Counted from the first letter of the stretch, positions 44,243 to 52,560 are shown. The stretch: 64,000 nt of DNA from Prevotella sp. (GCA_017941345.1 JAGAWQ010000008.1:62001-126000), one strand, 5' to 3'. Numbers and translations are program-made. Notes: generated by a model not told the origin, from the letters alone.

Positions 44243-46570
44243 ATGAAACGGATCCTATTCATAGTATCTGCTCTGGTGTCTGCAGCGACGGCTGCAGACG
44301 CCCAGAGTATTTACTTCCCTCTTGACGGCCATGTCAACGAGGCAGTAACCTCAGTTGAAGGCACGATGAACGGTGTCCGAACCTTGCCTTATGCTGACGG
44401 AGTGAAAAACAAGGCAGCACGCTTTGACGGATATTCCAACTACGTCAGTGCTTCGCCCTCATATGCAGGTGTGACACCAGCCAGCATGACGTTCTCTTTG
44501 TGGATTGCCCCTGAGACCTATCCCATGATGAATGCCAATGAAGCAGAACTGACGCCATCCTACGCCATGATAGCAGGCAACTATGACGCGACGACACATA
44601 CCGGGATAGGCATAGAGCTGTCGTCACAGGGCGGCTATCGGGTAACCTTTGGCAACGGCTCGCGTTCAGGCAGCTTTGCTGTCAGCGGTGATGTGGTGGA
44701 ACTGGGTAAGTGGAACAACATCGTGGTGACGATGAGCTCTAACCCCCGTCAGATAGTCATCTACCGTAATGGCGTACAGAGGCATCAGGCATCCATTCCC
44801 GGTACCGCACAGATGGGCACGGCACCGTTTCTGATAGGCAAGGATCGCAAGAGCTCGATGAGCGGCGCGTTTCACCTGAATACTTTCAACGGACTTATTG
44901 ACGAGGTGCGTATTGACAACGGCGTCAAGACGGCAGAGACCATTGCCAGCGAGTATGCTGCTGCCTATGCTCCTGCCATCAGTGCCATAGACGTTAGTTC
45001 ACTTCTGGGCGATAATATGCAGCGTCCCAAGTTCCATGGTCAGCCTGCCAAGGGATGGACTAACGAAACACATGGCATGACCTATTATAATGGCAGGTAC
45101 CACGTCTTTTTTCAGAAGAACGGCAATGGTCCCTATATGGCCCGTCTGCACTGGGGACATATTACTTCTACTGACCTGATAAGTTGGAAGGAAGAACCAG
45201 TAGCCATTGCTCCAGGTGCCAACGTCGGTGGTCTAGAGGCTCACGACGGTAAGGGATGCTGGAGTGGTGCTGTCTTCCAGGACGAGGCTTTCAATGCCGG
45301 CAAGCCCACTATTATATATACAGGTGTATCTAATGCCAAGGCTTATATCTGGATGGCAGCCCCCAAGGACGACAACCTCTTAGTGTGGGAGAAGCAGGGC
45401 GAAATCATTGAGAGCGCAGGCAATCCATGTACGCCTGACTGTTCTGACGACTTCCGCGACCCCTATTTCTTTACGGCCGGTGGCAATAAGTTTATCATCG
45501 TGGGCTCCAGTAATAAGTCAAAGGTTGGTACCTGCGTATTGTATAAGTATAACGGTACAAAATGGGAATATCAGGGACTCTTCTTCTCTGGCGCATCACA
45601 GGCAGCGCATGGCCGCTTCTGGGAAATGCCTAACGTTACGCCACTTGCGGATGGCAAGTATCTTTTCACCTGCACACCCCTGGACATGTCTGCAGGTGTG
45701 CGCACCCTCTGCTGGGTAGGCACGATAGGCAACGACGGCAAGTTCACACCTGATGGCGGCATCACTAGTGTGCAGTATCTGGAGCTGGGTGGCATCAGTC
45801 GCGCCGGCTATGGACTGCTTTCGCCCACCATCTATCAGAAGGATGGTAAGACACTGATGCTGGGCATCGTGCCTGATAAGCTGCCTACGCAGAATAATTA
45901 CGAGATGGGTTGGGCTCATAACTACTCACTGCCTCGTGAAATAGCATTGGATGCTAATGGCCGTCTGGTGCAGAAGCCCTATAGCGGACTGACTGCCATG
46001 CGCACCACCACGACAGTCAGCGTCGACGAGTCGTTGCTTGGATCCAAGGCACTGGTTAGTGGCCGGCAGATAGAGCTCCTAGGTGAGTTCACTCCTACTA
46101 CAGGCACCTGTGGTTTCCGTTTCCTGAAGAACGCCTCGCTGACTTACGATGCGGATACCAAGAAACTGACACTTGACCTGACAGCACTCAGCCGTACCAT
46201 CAACGACGAGGGCGTCTACAACGGCATCTACGAAGCAACACTGACAGAACCCCTCACCAAGCTTCACGTATTTCTGGATGGAAGCATTCTCGACATCTTT
46301 GTCAACGATAAGTGGGCCTATAGCGTACGCCTCTTTCCTACTGATGCTACGCAAGTTGAAGCTGAAGTCTTTGCTACTGCTACTACAGCTGTTAAAGCCA
46401 GTGCATGGACACTCGATGCAGACAGTGCCACTGGTATTCAGGAAATTGTCAATAGTCAACAGTCAGCAGTCAACTCTCAACTTATGTACGACCTTCAGGG
46501 ACGTCGCATGAATGACACACCTCAGCGTGGTTTGTATATCAAGAATGGGAAAAAATATATTGCTCGCTGA
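44243..46570 (+). CDS. LamG-GH32 protein with nucleophile position changed to Glu
   Basis: A 775-residue exported protein: signal peptide (cleavage near ADA-Q, 20), a LamG/concanavalin-like carbohydrate-binding domain (about 25-245), then a GH32 propeller and beta-sandwich. The usual GH32 motif WMNDPNG is WTNETHG (272-278), placing Glu 275 where the nucleophile Asp should be. The other residues are kept: Asp 406 in DDFRDPYFF and Glu 461 in RFWEMPN. The last 30 residues (MYDLQGRRMN…GLYIKNGKKYIAR) look like the C-terminal sorting tail of secreted Prevotella proteins. In front of it, VNSQQSAVNSQ is coded by a simple repeat. Activity may be altered or lost. Confidence 0.8.
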   Translation: MKRILFIVSALVSAATAADAQSIYFPLDGHVNEAVTSVEGTMNGVRTLPYADGVKNKAARFDGYSNYVSASPSYAGVTPASMTFSLWIAPETYPMMNANEAELTPSYAMIAGNYDATTHTGIGIELSSQGGYRVTFGNGSRSGSFAVSGDVVELGKWNNIVVTMSSNPRQIVIYRNGVQRHQASIPGTAQMGTAPFLIGKDRKSSMSGAFHLNTFNGLIDEVRIDNGVKTAETIASEYAAAYAPAISAIDVSSLLGDNMQRPKFHGQPAKGWTNETHGMTYYNGRYHVFFQKNGNGPYMARLHWGHITSTDLISWKEEPVAIAPGANVGGLEAHDGKGCWSGAVFQDEAFNAGKPTIIYTGVSNAKAYIWMAAPKDDNLLVWEKQGEIIESAGNPCTPDCSDDFRDPYFFTAGGNKFIIVGSSNKSKVGTCVLYKYNGTKWEYQGLFFSGASQAAHGRFWEMPNVTPLADGKYLFTCTPLDMSAGVRTLCWVGTIGNDGKFTPDGGITSVQYLELGGISRAGYGLLSPTIYQKDGKTLMLGIVPDKLPTQNNYEMGWAHNYSLPREIALDANGRLVQKPYSGLTAMRTTTTVSVDESLLGSKALVSGRQIELLGEFTPTTGTCGFRFLKNASLTYDADTKKLTLDLTALSRTINDEGVYNGIYEATLTEPLTKLHVFLDGSILDIFVNDKWAYSVRLFPTDATQVEAEVFATATTAVKASAWTLDADSATGIQEIVNSQQSAVNSQLMYDLQGRRMNDTPQRGLYIKNGKKYIAR

Positions 46571-47168
46571 TACGTTGATAGTGATAGGATTGGCTACGGT
46601 TAATCTTGGAACCATTCAGGAGGCTGATGGTGTCAAGCAGCGTACCTTCTGGCTACGGAATGCTGGCAAGTCGACCGTCACGATTCAGCAGGGCTATACC
46701 TCCTGTGGATGTACTACCATTCACTTTACCAAGAACAAAGCCATCGCCTCTGCTGATACAGCAGCTGTGACGCTCCGTTTCAATCCGAGAGGGAAGGGTG
46801 GTGAGTTCGAGGAGATGGGTACCGTTGTCTATGGCCGTGACAAGAAACGTCTCAACCTGTCGATGGTTGGCACCTGTGTCACCTCTGAGGAAACCCTCAT
46901 GCGTCAGTTCCCCATTCGCGTCAGCGATGACCTTCGTCTCTCTGCCGACCGCTTCGACTTAGGTTATATGCGGGTGGGTGAATCCAAAGAGCGTCATGTG
47001 GTCGTGCTCCATCGTGATGAGAAGAATCGTAAGGAGTCGATACCTGTAAAGTTTACTGTCGATGCCAAGACACCTAAAGGCTTACAGCATATCCCTTGCA
47101 AAATAGAGACGAAAGTGAGGGGTCGCCGCCAGACATTGACAGTCATATTAGATGTAATAGTCAAATAG
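46545..47168 (+). CDS. DUF1573 domain protein
   Basis: A 207-residue protein from the ATG at 46545, overlapping the GH32 gene by 26 bases; the longer frame from 46512 would read the GH32 sorting tail in another frame and is unlikely. The motif NLGTIQEADGVKQRTFWLRNAG and TSCGCTT are diagnostic of DUF1573, an immunoglobulin-like fold, here with a second similar domain (FDLGYMRVGESKERHVVV). Function unknown. There is only a weak hydrophobic N-terminus, so export is doubtful. Last gene of fructan operon II, before its terminator. Confidence 0.8.
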   Translation: MGKNILLADTLIVIGLATVNLGTIQEADGVKQRTFWLRNAGKSTVTIQQGYTSCGCTTIHFTKNKAIASADTAAVTLRFNPRGKGGEFEEMGTVVYGRDKKRLNLSMVGTCVTSEETLMRQFPIRVSDDLRLSADRFDLGYMRVGESKERHVVVLHRDEKNRKESIPVKFTVDAKTPKGLQHIPCKIETKVRGRRQTLTVILDVIVK

Positions 47169-47219
47169 TTAGTATTATTAGTTAGCAGTTTTCGCTTAAA
47201 AAGATTGTTTTCATGGAGA

Positions 47220-47253
47220 TGCCCGAGACTTGTGGAAAGCCTCGGGCGTTTTG
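47220..47253 (+). terminator. Terminator of fructan operon II
   Basis: Stem GCCCGAG (47221-47227) and CTCGGGC (47241-47247), followed by GTTTT. The loop ACTTGTGGAAAGC matches the terminator at 30576-30610 except for two bases. Confidence 0.85.
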
Positions 47254-47279
47254 AATTGGAGAGTGGAGCACGCCGCTTG

Positions 47280-47729
47280 TCAGTCGAAGTCCCAGACCGT
47301 TTCGTAGTGGTCGAAAGCGAGGTCGTCGGTAGGGCCGTACTGGGCCAGGATGTCCATGATGTCCTTCTGTTGGCGGGGCGAGAGCTTGTTTTCACCGCGA
47401 TTGTAGCGGTAGTAAGGGCCGCAGCCGCGGCTGAAGTAGTTCTGTACCCGTTGGCGGGCCTCAGCCCGATGGCAATGTGGCACATTATTGTAGATATGCG
47501 TGAAGCCCCATGCCTTTTTCGCCAGCCGGACTTCATTGTAGCGCTGGCACTGGCCGCTCTTCCAGGCATCTGGATAGATGGCCGGACCGCCAAGCCGGTC
47601 AGCAGACTTTAGCTGGTAGGCCTGATAATGCAGGCATGTGTCGCGAAGCTGGCATTCTTCGTTGAAACATAGTGCGTATCCGTAAGGAATATCTTTGGAT
47701 TCTAATTGTTTTTCCATAACACCTAACAT
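47280..47729 (-). CDS. Cys-rich small protein, DUF6078-like
   Basis: A 149-residue protein (or 145 from the Met at 47717). It begins with a conserved Cys/His-rich module: CFNEECQLRDTCLHYQA, then SGQCQRY and the later PHCHRAEARQRVQNYFSRGCGPYYRYNRGENKLSPRQQKDIMDILAQYG. The pattern resembles DUF6078-type proteins found in Bacteroides and Prevotella near mobile DNA; the Cys and His spacing could bind metal. Function unknown. It is downstream of the VapE-type gene on the same strand, with an iteron array between them. Confidence 0.6.
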   Translation of the reverse strand: MLGVMEKQLESKDIPYGYALCFNEECQLRDTCLHYQAYQLKSADRLGGPAIYPDAWKSGQCQRYNEVRLAKKAWGFTHIYNNVPHCHRAEARQRVQNYFSRGCGPYYRYNRGENKLSPRQQKDIMDILAQYGPTDDLAFDHYETVWDFD

Positions 47730-47787
47730 TTGTAAATTGTAATTATCTAGTTTTTAAGGAGTTAGGTGTACAAAGCGTGCTCGGCAC

Positions 47788-47828
47788 ACCTAACAAACAC
47801 CTAACAAACACCTAACATAGAGGTAACA
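47788..47828. repeat. Left iteron array of the VapE element
   Basis: Four direct 8-base units, ACCTAACA at 47788, 47799 and 47810 and AGGTAACA at 47821, spaced exactly 11 bases apart. The reverse complement of the same units forms the right array at 49251-49292. Single extra copies are at 47721-47728 and 47761-47768. Confidence 0.85.
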
Positions 47829-47838
47829 TCAGAGTCAT

Positions 47839-49068
47839 CTACGCCGCATTTAAAGGTATGACTTTGTAGAAGGGCACATTGCTGTGGTCAGCCGACTCAT
47901 AGCCAAGGGTGGTCATCGCTTTTCCCACACGAACCTTGTTGCTGTGACTGGTGTCGACCGAAGGATAGTAATGCTGGATGTGGCTCAGCAGCATCTTCGT
48001 GTTCATCAGTTTGGCAGCTTCACCCTTCTTGGGTTTACGGAAGCAGGCTTCCACCATTTCTGCAATGTCCTTCTCTACTAGATAGTTCTGGTTCAACTGC
48101 TGGATACGGGTCACCTCGTCGTTCGAGAACCAATAGGGTGTCTTGGCCACCTCAAGTTCGTACTTCACCTGCGCATAGAGCTGTCCATACTCGATGTCAC
48201 CCGAATTGTCGATATACTGCCCGTCAGGAATCTGCAGACAGATATAACGACGCGAACCAGTGGGATCGGTCAGCGGGTGCGGATTGTTCGTCGTGGCCAC
48301 AAACGAGGCAAAACGCAGGCGGTCTTCTTGTGCGCAGCCGTAGATGGGTCGCCCGTTTACCTTACTCTTCGAGAGTGTCTGCTTCAAAGCCGAATGTTGG
48401 CTGGGACGGATGGCATCCAGCTCGTCGAGGTTCACCAGCAGATTGTTCGTCAGGGCCATCTCCTTGTCGAACTTGTTCGACAGGTTCAGGTGGTCGAGAT
48501 AATACTGGCGCAACTCCGTTGGCAGCAGGCGGTGGAAGAAGGTGGTCTTGCCACAGCCCTGAGCACCAATCAGCGTCGGCACACATTCGTTGCCGTGAAG
48601 GGTGTCCATCTGGAGCCAGTGGGCCACGGCCGACAATAGCCACGTAGCCAGATAACCCTGTTGTTCAGAGGTGATGCCAGGCAGACGGCTGAACATCTGG
48701 CCGATGTGGTTCTTACCGTCCCACTCAGGCAACTGGTTCAGATACTCGCCGATAGGATTATGTACGGGTACATCCTCAGAATGTACGAACTCCATAATCT
48801 CCGTCTTGGGACTGCCTTTTTTACAAACCTGCTCCTTTTTGGCCCTGCGGATGATGCTGTTGAGGACCTCCTGAGTAAGCGGTCGCCAGTCCTCATCAGG
48901 CTTTGTTGCATGCTCGGCTTGGCCGCTTAGCTTGTCGAAGAACTCTACCTTCCCGTTCAGCACATTGCGACGGAAACAGTAATTTTCATTGAGAAACAGC
49001 TCGACTGCGAGCGTTGTCTCGAGGGCTGCATTCATAGCACACCCTGTAATGGATGATTTTTGTTCCAT
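47839..49068 (-). CDS. VapE-family helicase/primase-like protein (DUF3874 C-terminus)
   Basis: A 409-residue P-loop protein. An N-terminal segment (about 15-100) of the type found before VapE domains is followed by the ATPase: EYLNQLPEWDGKNHIGQMF, Walker A IGAQGCGKTTF (167-177), Walker B LLVNLDELD, sensor FVATTNNPHPL and GSRRYICLQI. The C-terminal part with MNTKMLLSHIQHYYPS matches DUF3874. VapE proteins are replication helicases of phage satellites, integrative elements and their remnants. No integrase, primase or relaxase is seen next to it, so this may be a remnant or a minimal element. It has its own promoter, and iterons lie on both sides. Confidence 0.85.
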   Translation of the reverse strand: MEQKSSITGCAMNAALETTLAVELFLNENYCFRRNVLNGKVEFFDKLSGQAEHATKPDEDWRPLTQEVLNSIIRRAKKEQVCKKGSPKTEIMEFVHSEDVPVHNPIGEYLNQLPEWDGKNHIGQMFSRLPGITSEQQGYLATWLLSAVAHWLQMDTLHGNECVPTLIGAQGCGKTTFFHRLLPTELRQYYLDHLNLSNKFDKEMALTNNLLVNLDELDAIRPSQHSALKQTLSKSKVNGRPIYGCAQEDRLRFASFVATTNNPHPLTDPTGSRRYICLQIPDGQYIDNSGDIEYGQLYAQVKYELEVAKTPYWFSNDEVTRIQQLNQNYLVEKDIAEMVEACFRKPKKGEAAKLMNTKMLLSHIQHYYPSVDTSHSNKVRVGKAMTTLGYESADHSNVPFYKVIPLNAA

Positions 49069-49156
49069 GTAATAAATAGATTAAAAAGTTTAACTTTGTC
49101 CTTGATGCCTATTCCTTGCTGTTTTGTGTTTTTCACAGCATTCTTCTTAGACGCTA

Positions 49157-49188
49157 CAAAATTACAAAAAAATATCGTTACCTCCAAA
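49157..49188 (-). promoter_or_regulatory. Promoter of the VapE-type gene
   Basis: On the minus strand a TTTG -33 box (49188-49185), 20-base spacer and TAATTTTG -7 box (49164-49157). The right iteron array lies about 60 bases further upstream and could control this promoter. Confidence 0.55.
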
Positions 49189-49250
49189 TTTTTCCTGTAG
49201 AAATCCGCGAAAATCTGCAATTGTTAAAACGAAATTGATGTGAGGTGTCA

Positions 49251-49292
49251 TGTTACCTCTATGTTAGGTCTTTGTTACCTCTGATGTTACCT
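49251..49292. repeat. Right iteron array of the VapE element
   Basis: Four direct units, TGTTACCT at 49251, TGTTAGGT at 49262, TGTTACCT at 49273 and 49285, spaced 11, 11 and 12 bases. They are the reverse complement of the left array, so the VapE gene is bracketed by inverted arrays. Confidence 0.85.
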
Positions 49293-49435
49293 CTTAATGG
49301 CATCCCAACTGCCTGAAAAAGCCTTTATACAGGCACTTTTCCTGAAAACCGTGTTAGGTCTTGCAGCCAATGCCACCAATATTCCAATAACATGCCCTTG
49401 ATGAAAGGCATGCGTACCCGCCCGCCCGCTAAATA

Positions 49436-49494
49436 TTCCCACCCTGGGAACAAAATATTCCCACCCTGGGAATAAAACGTTCCCACGGTGGGAA
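49436..49494. repeat. Tandem palindromes, 3 units, 22-base period
   Basis: TTCCCACCCTGGGAA at 49436-49450 and 49458-49472, and TTCCCACGGTGGGAA at 49480-49494, each unit 22 bases from the next, with A/T-rich spacers ending ATA or ACG before the palindrome. The array sits directly upstream of the inverted repeat and promoter of the GH32 gene. Confidence 0.9.
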
Positions 49495-49522
49495 AAAACA
49501 ATGGTTCACTGCATAAAGAAAT

Positions 49523-49616
49523 CGTTCATTGCTTGTAAATTTGCGTGCAATGAACGTTTTTTGTTAGTGTTTGCATCATAATTTATAGCATGATACGGGG
49601 AATTGCATTACTTTTG
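49523..49616 (+). promoter_or_regulatory. Operator-like inverted repeat and promoter of the GH32-permease unit
   Basis: Inverted repeat CGTTCATTGC (49523-49532) and GCAATGAACG (49547-49556), total 34 bases. Exactly 52 bases after it comes the -7 box TACTTTTG (49609-49616), followed by CAGCAGA. Length, arm sequence and distance match the site before susC II. There is no -33 box, consistent with activator control. Confidence 0.75.
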
Positions 49617-49643
49617 CAGCAGAAATCAGTATAACTAAAGACT

Positions 49644-51338
49644 ATGGAAATGAAAAGACTGTTTATGACAATGGTGGTCATGACGCTGGTGCTCACAGGG
49701 GCAATGGCAGCGGACAGGCCACAGGTGTTAGGCAAGAGCCATGCCATGCTGCGTGTGGATGTGAAGAACCGCTATCTGCTGCTGCCCATACAGGAACGGG
49801 AGGAGATAGCTAATATCAAGGTGCTGGCAGACAACCAGCAGGTGCAGTCGCTCAACGTAAGACTGGCTGTCGACAAGGTGGACTACTATGTGCCGCTGGA
49901 CCTCTCTCGGCTTTCTGCTCAGGGCTCGAAGCTCTTGCTGGACATCACCTTCTATGGCGACCGGCGCTTTACGGGTGCCATGAAGGATTTCCTGTGCTGG
50001 AAGGAGATGAAGCAGGCCGACGAGTTTGACACGACAAATCGTGAGAAGTTCCGTCCTACCTATCATCATACGCCCGCATACGGATGGATGAACGACCCTA
50101 ATGGTATGTTTTATAAGGACGGTGTGTATCACCTGTATTACCAATGGAACCCCTACGGCTCGATGTGGGAGAATATGACATGGGGACACTCTACGTCGAA
50201 AGACCTGATTCACTGGGAGTCACAGCCTACGGCTATTGCTCCTGACGCGCTGGGTACTATCTTCAGCGGGTCGTGTGTGGTTGATAAACGGAACGACCAG
50301 GTGGTGGCTTTCTACACCTCTGCAGGTACGAGTCAGGTGCAGTCGATGGCCGTCTCGAAGGACAACGGTATGACGTTCAAGAAATATGAAGGCAATCCCG
50401 TGCTCGTCAGCACTGAGGAGGATTTCCGTGACCCCAAGGCTTTCTGGAACCCTGAAATACAGAAGTGGAACCTGGTGCTGGCTGTAGGGCAGGAGATGCA
50501 CATCTACTCGTCGAAGAACCTGAAGGACTGGACCTTTGAGAGCAGCTTCGGCAAAGGCTATGGCTGTCATGACGGTGTGTGGGAGTGTCCTGACCTGATG
50601 AAGCTACAGGTGCGCGGCACCGACAAGCAGAAGTGGATGCTCATCTGTAACATCAACCCCGGAGGCCCCTACGGAGGCAGTGCTACACAGTATTTCATTG
50701 GTGACTTCGACGGTCATCAGTTTACTTGCGAGCACAAGGACACGCGCTGGATGGACTATGGCAAGGACCACTATGCCACCGTGACCTTCGACAATGCTCC
50801 CGACGGACGCCATATCGCATTGGCGTGGATGTCGAACTGGCAGTATGCCAACCAGGTACCTACCCGTCAGTTCCGCTCAGCCAACAGCGTGCCGCGCGAC
50901 CTCGACCTCTTCGAGTATGAAGGGCAGACCTACTGTGGCGTGACACCCTCTAAAGAGCTGTTGGCACTACGTGGCAAGACAACGAGCAAACTGCCAAAGG
51001 CCGCAGAAATCGTAGTTGACGTAAAGGGCACTACGGAGGTGATGCTGTCGAACGCGCTGGGCGAACAGGTGGTGATGAAATATGACGCGGAGAAGCGTAC
51101 TTTCTCGATGGACCGCACCCGCAGCTATGCCAGCTTCAGCGAGGCCTTCCCTTGTGTGACGACGTGTCCCGTCTATGGTGACATCAAACAGTTGCGCATC
51201 TTTATTGACCACAGCTCGATAGAGGCTTTCGATGCAGAGGGTCGTATGTCGATGACCAATCTGGTGTTCCCCAACGAGCCATACAATACCATAAAGGTAA
51301 AAGGCGGCAAGGCGACAATCTTTCAAATTGATAATTGA
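49644..51338 (+). CDS. GH32 exo-acting fructan hydrolase (levanase/inulinase type)
   Basis: A 564-residue exported enzyme (signal peptide cleaved near AMA-A, about 22). Residues about 30-125 match the N-terminal beta-sandwich DUF4980 found in Bacteroidetes GH32 proteins. The GH32 catalytic triad is intact: nucleophile Asp 151 in WMNDPNG, transition-state Asp 263 in FRDP and acid/base Glu 314 in WECPD. The C-terminal sandwich has DIKQLRIFIDHSSIEAFDAEGRMS-type sequence, typical of GH32. It should release fructose from fructan oligomers or sucrose in the periplasm. The permease gene follows after 19 bases. Confidence 0.95.
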   Translation: MEMKRLFMTMVVMTLVLTGAMAADRPQVLGKSHAMLRVDVKNRYLLLPIQEREEIANIKVLADNQQVQSLNVRLAVDKVDYYVPLDLSRLSAQGSKLLLDITFYGDRRFTGAMKDFLCWKEMKQADEFDTTNREKFRPTYHHTPAYGWMNDPNGMFYKDGVYHLYYQWNPYGSMWENMTWGHSTSKDLIHWESQPTAIAPDALGTIFSGSCVVDKRNDQVVAFYTSAGTSQVQSMAVSKDNGMTFKKYEGNPVLVSTEEDFRDPKAFWNPEIQKWNLVLAVGQEMHIYSSKNLKDWTFESSFGKGYGCHDGVWECPDLMKLQVRGTDKQKWMLICNINPGGPYGGSATQYFIGDFDGHQFTCEHKDTRWMDYGKDHYATVTFDNAPDGRHIALAWMSNWQYANQVPTRQFRSANSVPRDLDLFEYEGQTYCGVTPSKELLALRGKTTSKLPKAAEIVVDVKGTTEVMLSNALGEQVVMKYDAEKRTFSMDRTRSYASFSEAFPCVTTCPVYGDIKQLRIFIDHSSIEAFDAEGRMSMTNLVFPNEPYNTIKVKGGKATIFQIDN

Positions 51339-51357
51339 TAATTGACAATTGATAATT

Positions 51358-52518
51358 ATGGGTAATCAAAACAAATCGATTTACTTAATCCCCGTGATGC
51401 TCTGCTTCTTCTGCATGGGCTTCGTGGATTTGGTGGGCATTGCCTCCAACTATGTGAAGGCCGACCTGGGACTGTCCGACTCAGTGGCCAACGTGTTCCC
51501 CTCATTGGTGTTCTTCTGGTTCCTCATCTTCAGCATTCCCACGGGTATGCTGATGAACAAGATAGGACGTAAGAAGACCGTGTTGCTCTCGCTGATTGTG
51601 ACGGTTGTGTCGCTGTTCATCCCCCTGTTGGGCTATTCGTTTGGCGTGATGCTGGCAGCTTTCTCGCTGTTGGGCATCGGCAACGCCCTGATGCAGACCA
51701 GCATCAATCCGTTGGCCATGTTGATTATCGGTGACAAGAACCTGGCATCGACACTCACCTTCGGACAGTTTGTCAAGGCTATCGCCTCGTTCCTGGCTCC
51801 TTATCTGGCCATGTGGGGCGCCACGCAGGCCATGCCGTCGTTTGGCTACGACTGGCGCGTGCTGTTCCTCGTCTACTTAGTGGTGGGCATATTGGCTTCG
51901 CTCCTGCTCTGGGTGACGCCTATCCAGGAAGATATTCTGGAGGGTAAGTCATCGTCGTTTATGGACTGCATCCGTCTGTTGGGCAAGCCCATCGTGCTGC
52001 TGTCGTTCTTGGGCATCATGTGTCATGTGGGCATCGATGTAGGTACCAACACCACCGCTCCGAAGCTACTCATGGAGCGTGTGGGCATGTCGCTCAACGA
52101 AGCTGCCTTCGCCACCTCGCTCTACTTCATCTTCCGTACCGTCGGTGCCCTGACGGGCTCGTTCTTCCTGCGTGTGATGAAGACACGCTGGTTCTTCATC
52201 ATCAGCGTCTGTCTGATGGCAGCCTCGATGGTGCTGATGTTCAGCGGCGAGTCGAAGATGGTGCTCTACGTGGCTATCGCACTCGTAGGCTACGGCAATT
52301 CCAACATCTTCTCGATGGCCTTCAGCGAGGCCCTGCTTAGCGTGCCCGACAAGCAGAACGAGGTCTCAGGTCTGATGATTATGGGACTCTTCGGTGGTAC
52401 CATCTTCCCCCTGCTGATGGGCTTTGCCAGCGATGCTGTCGGACAGGCTGGTGCTGTCGTTGTGATGGCTATCGGTGTCATCTATCTCTTTACCTATATT
52501 CCTAAAGTGAAGCATTAG
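51358..52518 (+). CDS. MFS sugar permease, probably fructose
   Basis: A 386-residue inner-membrane protein from the ATG at 51358; the earlier in-frame TTG at 51349 lies in an AT-rich repeat (AATTGATAATTGACAATTG) and is unlikely. About twelve transmembrane helices can be traced, with the MFS loop motif NKIGRKKTV between helices 2 and 3. FucP-like permeases occur beside the exo-fructanase in the B. thetaiotaomicron fructan locus and import the released fructose, so this assignment rests on family and context. No fructokinase gene is in the window. Confidence 0.85.
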   Translation: MGNQNKSIYLIPVMLCFFCMGFVDLVGIASNYVKADLGLSDSVANVFPSLVFFWFLIFSIPTGMLMNKIGRKKTVLLSLIVTVVSLFIPLLGYSFGVMLAAFSLLGIGNALMQTSINPLAMLIIGDKNLASTLTFGQFVKAIASFLAPYLAMWGATQAMPSFGYDWRVLFLVYLVVGILASLLLWVTPIQEDILEGKSSSFMDCIRLLGKPIVLLSFLGIMCHVGIDVGTNTTAPKLLMERVGMSLNEAAFATSLYFIFRTVGALTGSFFLRVMKTRWFFIISVCLMAASMVLMFSGESKMVLYVAIALVGYGNSNIFSMAFSEALLSVPDKQNEVSGLMIMGLFGGTIFPLLMGFASDAVGQAGAVVVMAIGVIYLFTYIPKVKH

Positions 52519-52560
52519 AGATAAAACCAGGTCCTCACATTCTGGCATCCCAATAGTGAC

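Larger units (their letters stand above)
49069..49643. other. 575-base intergenic region between VapE gene and GH32 gene
   Basis: It contains, in order, the VapE promoter, the right iteron array, a further TGTTAGGT at 49352-49359, a three-unit palindrome array, a 34-base inverted repeat and the GH32 promoter. The segment 49293-49430 shows nothing else I can identify apart from the short run CCCGCCCGCCCGC. Confidence 0.7.

Noticed and set aside
47280..47612. Plus-strand frame over the DUF6078-like gene
   Set aside because: The minus-strand frame has the coherent Cys/His module and lies in the same direction as the VapE gene.
49436..49494. Possible CRISPR array
   Set aside because: Units are only 22 bases apart, spacers are 7 bases of A/T-rich sequence, and no cas genes are near. 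The same applies at 648-732 and 62094-62155.
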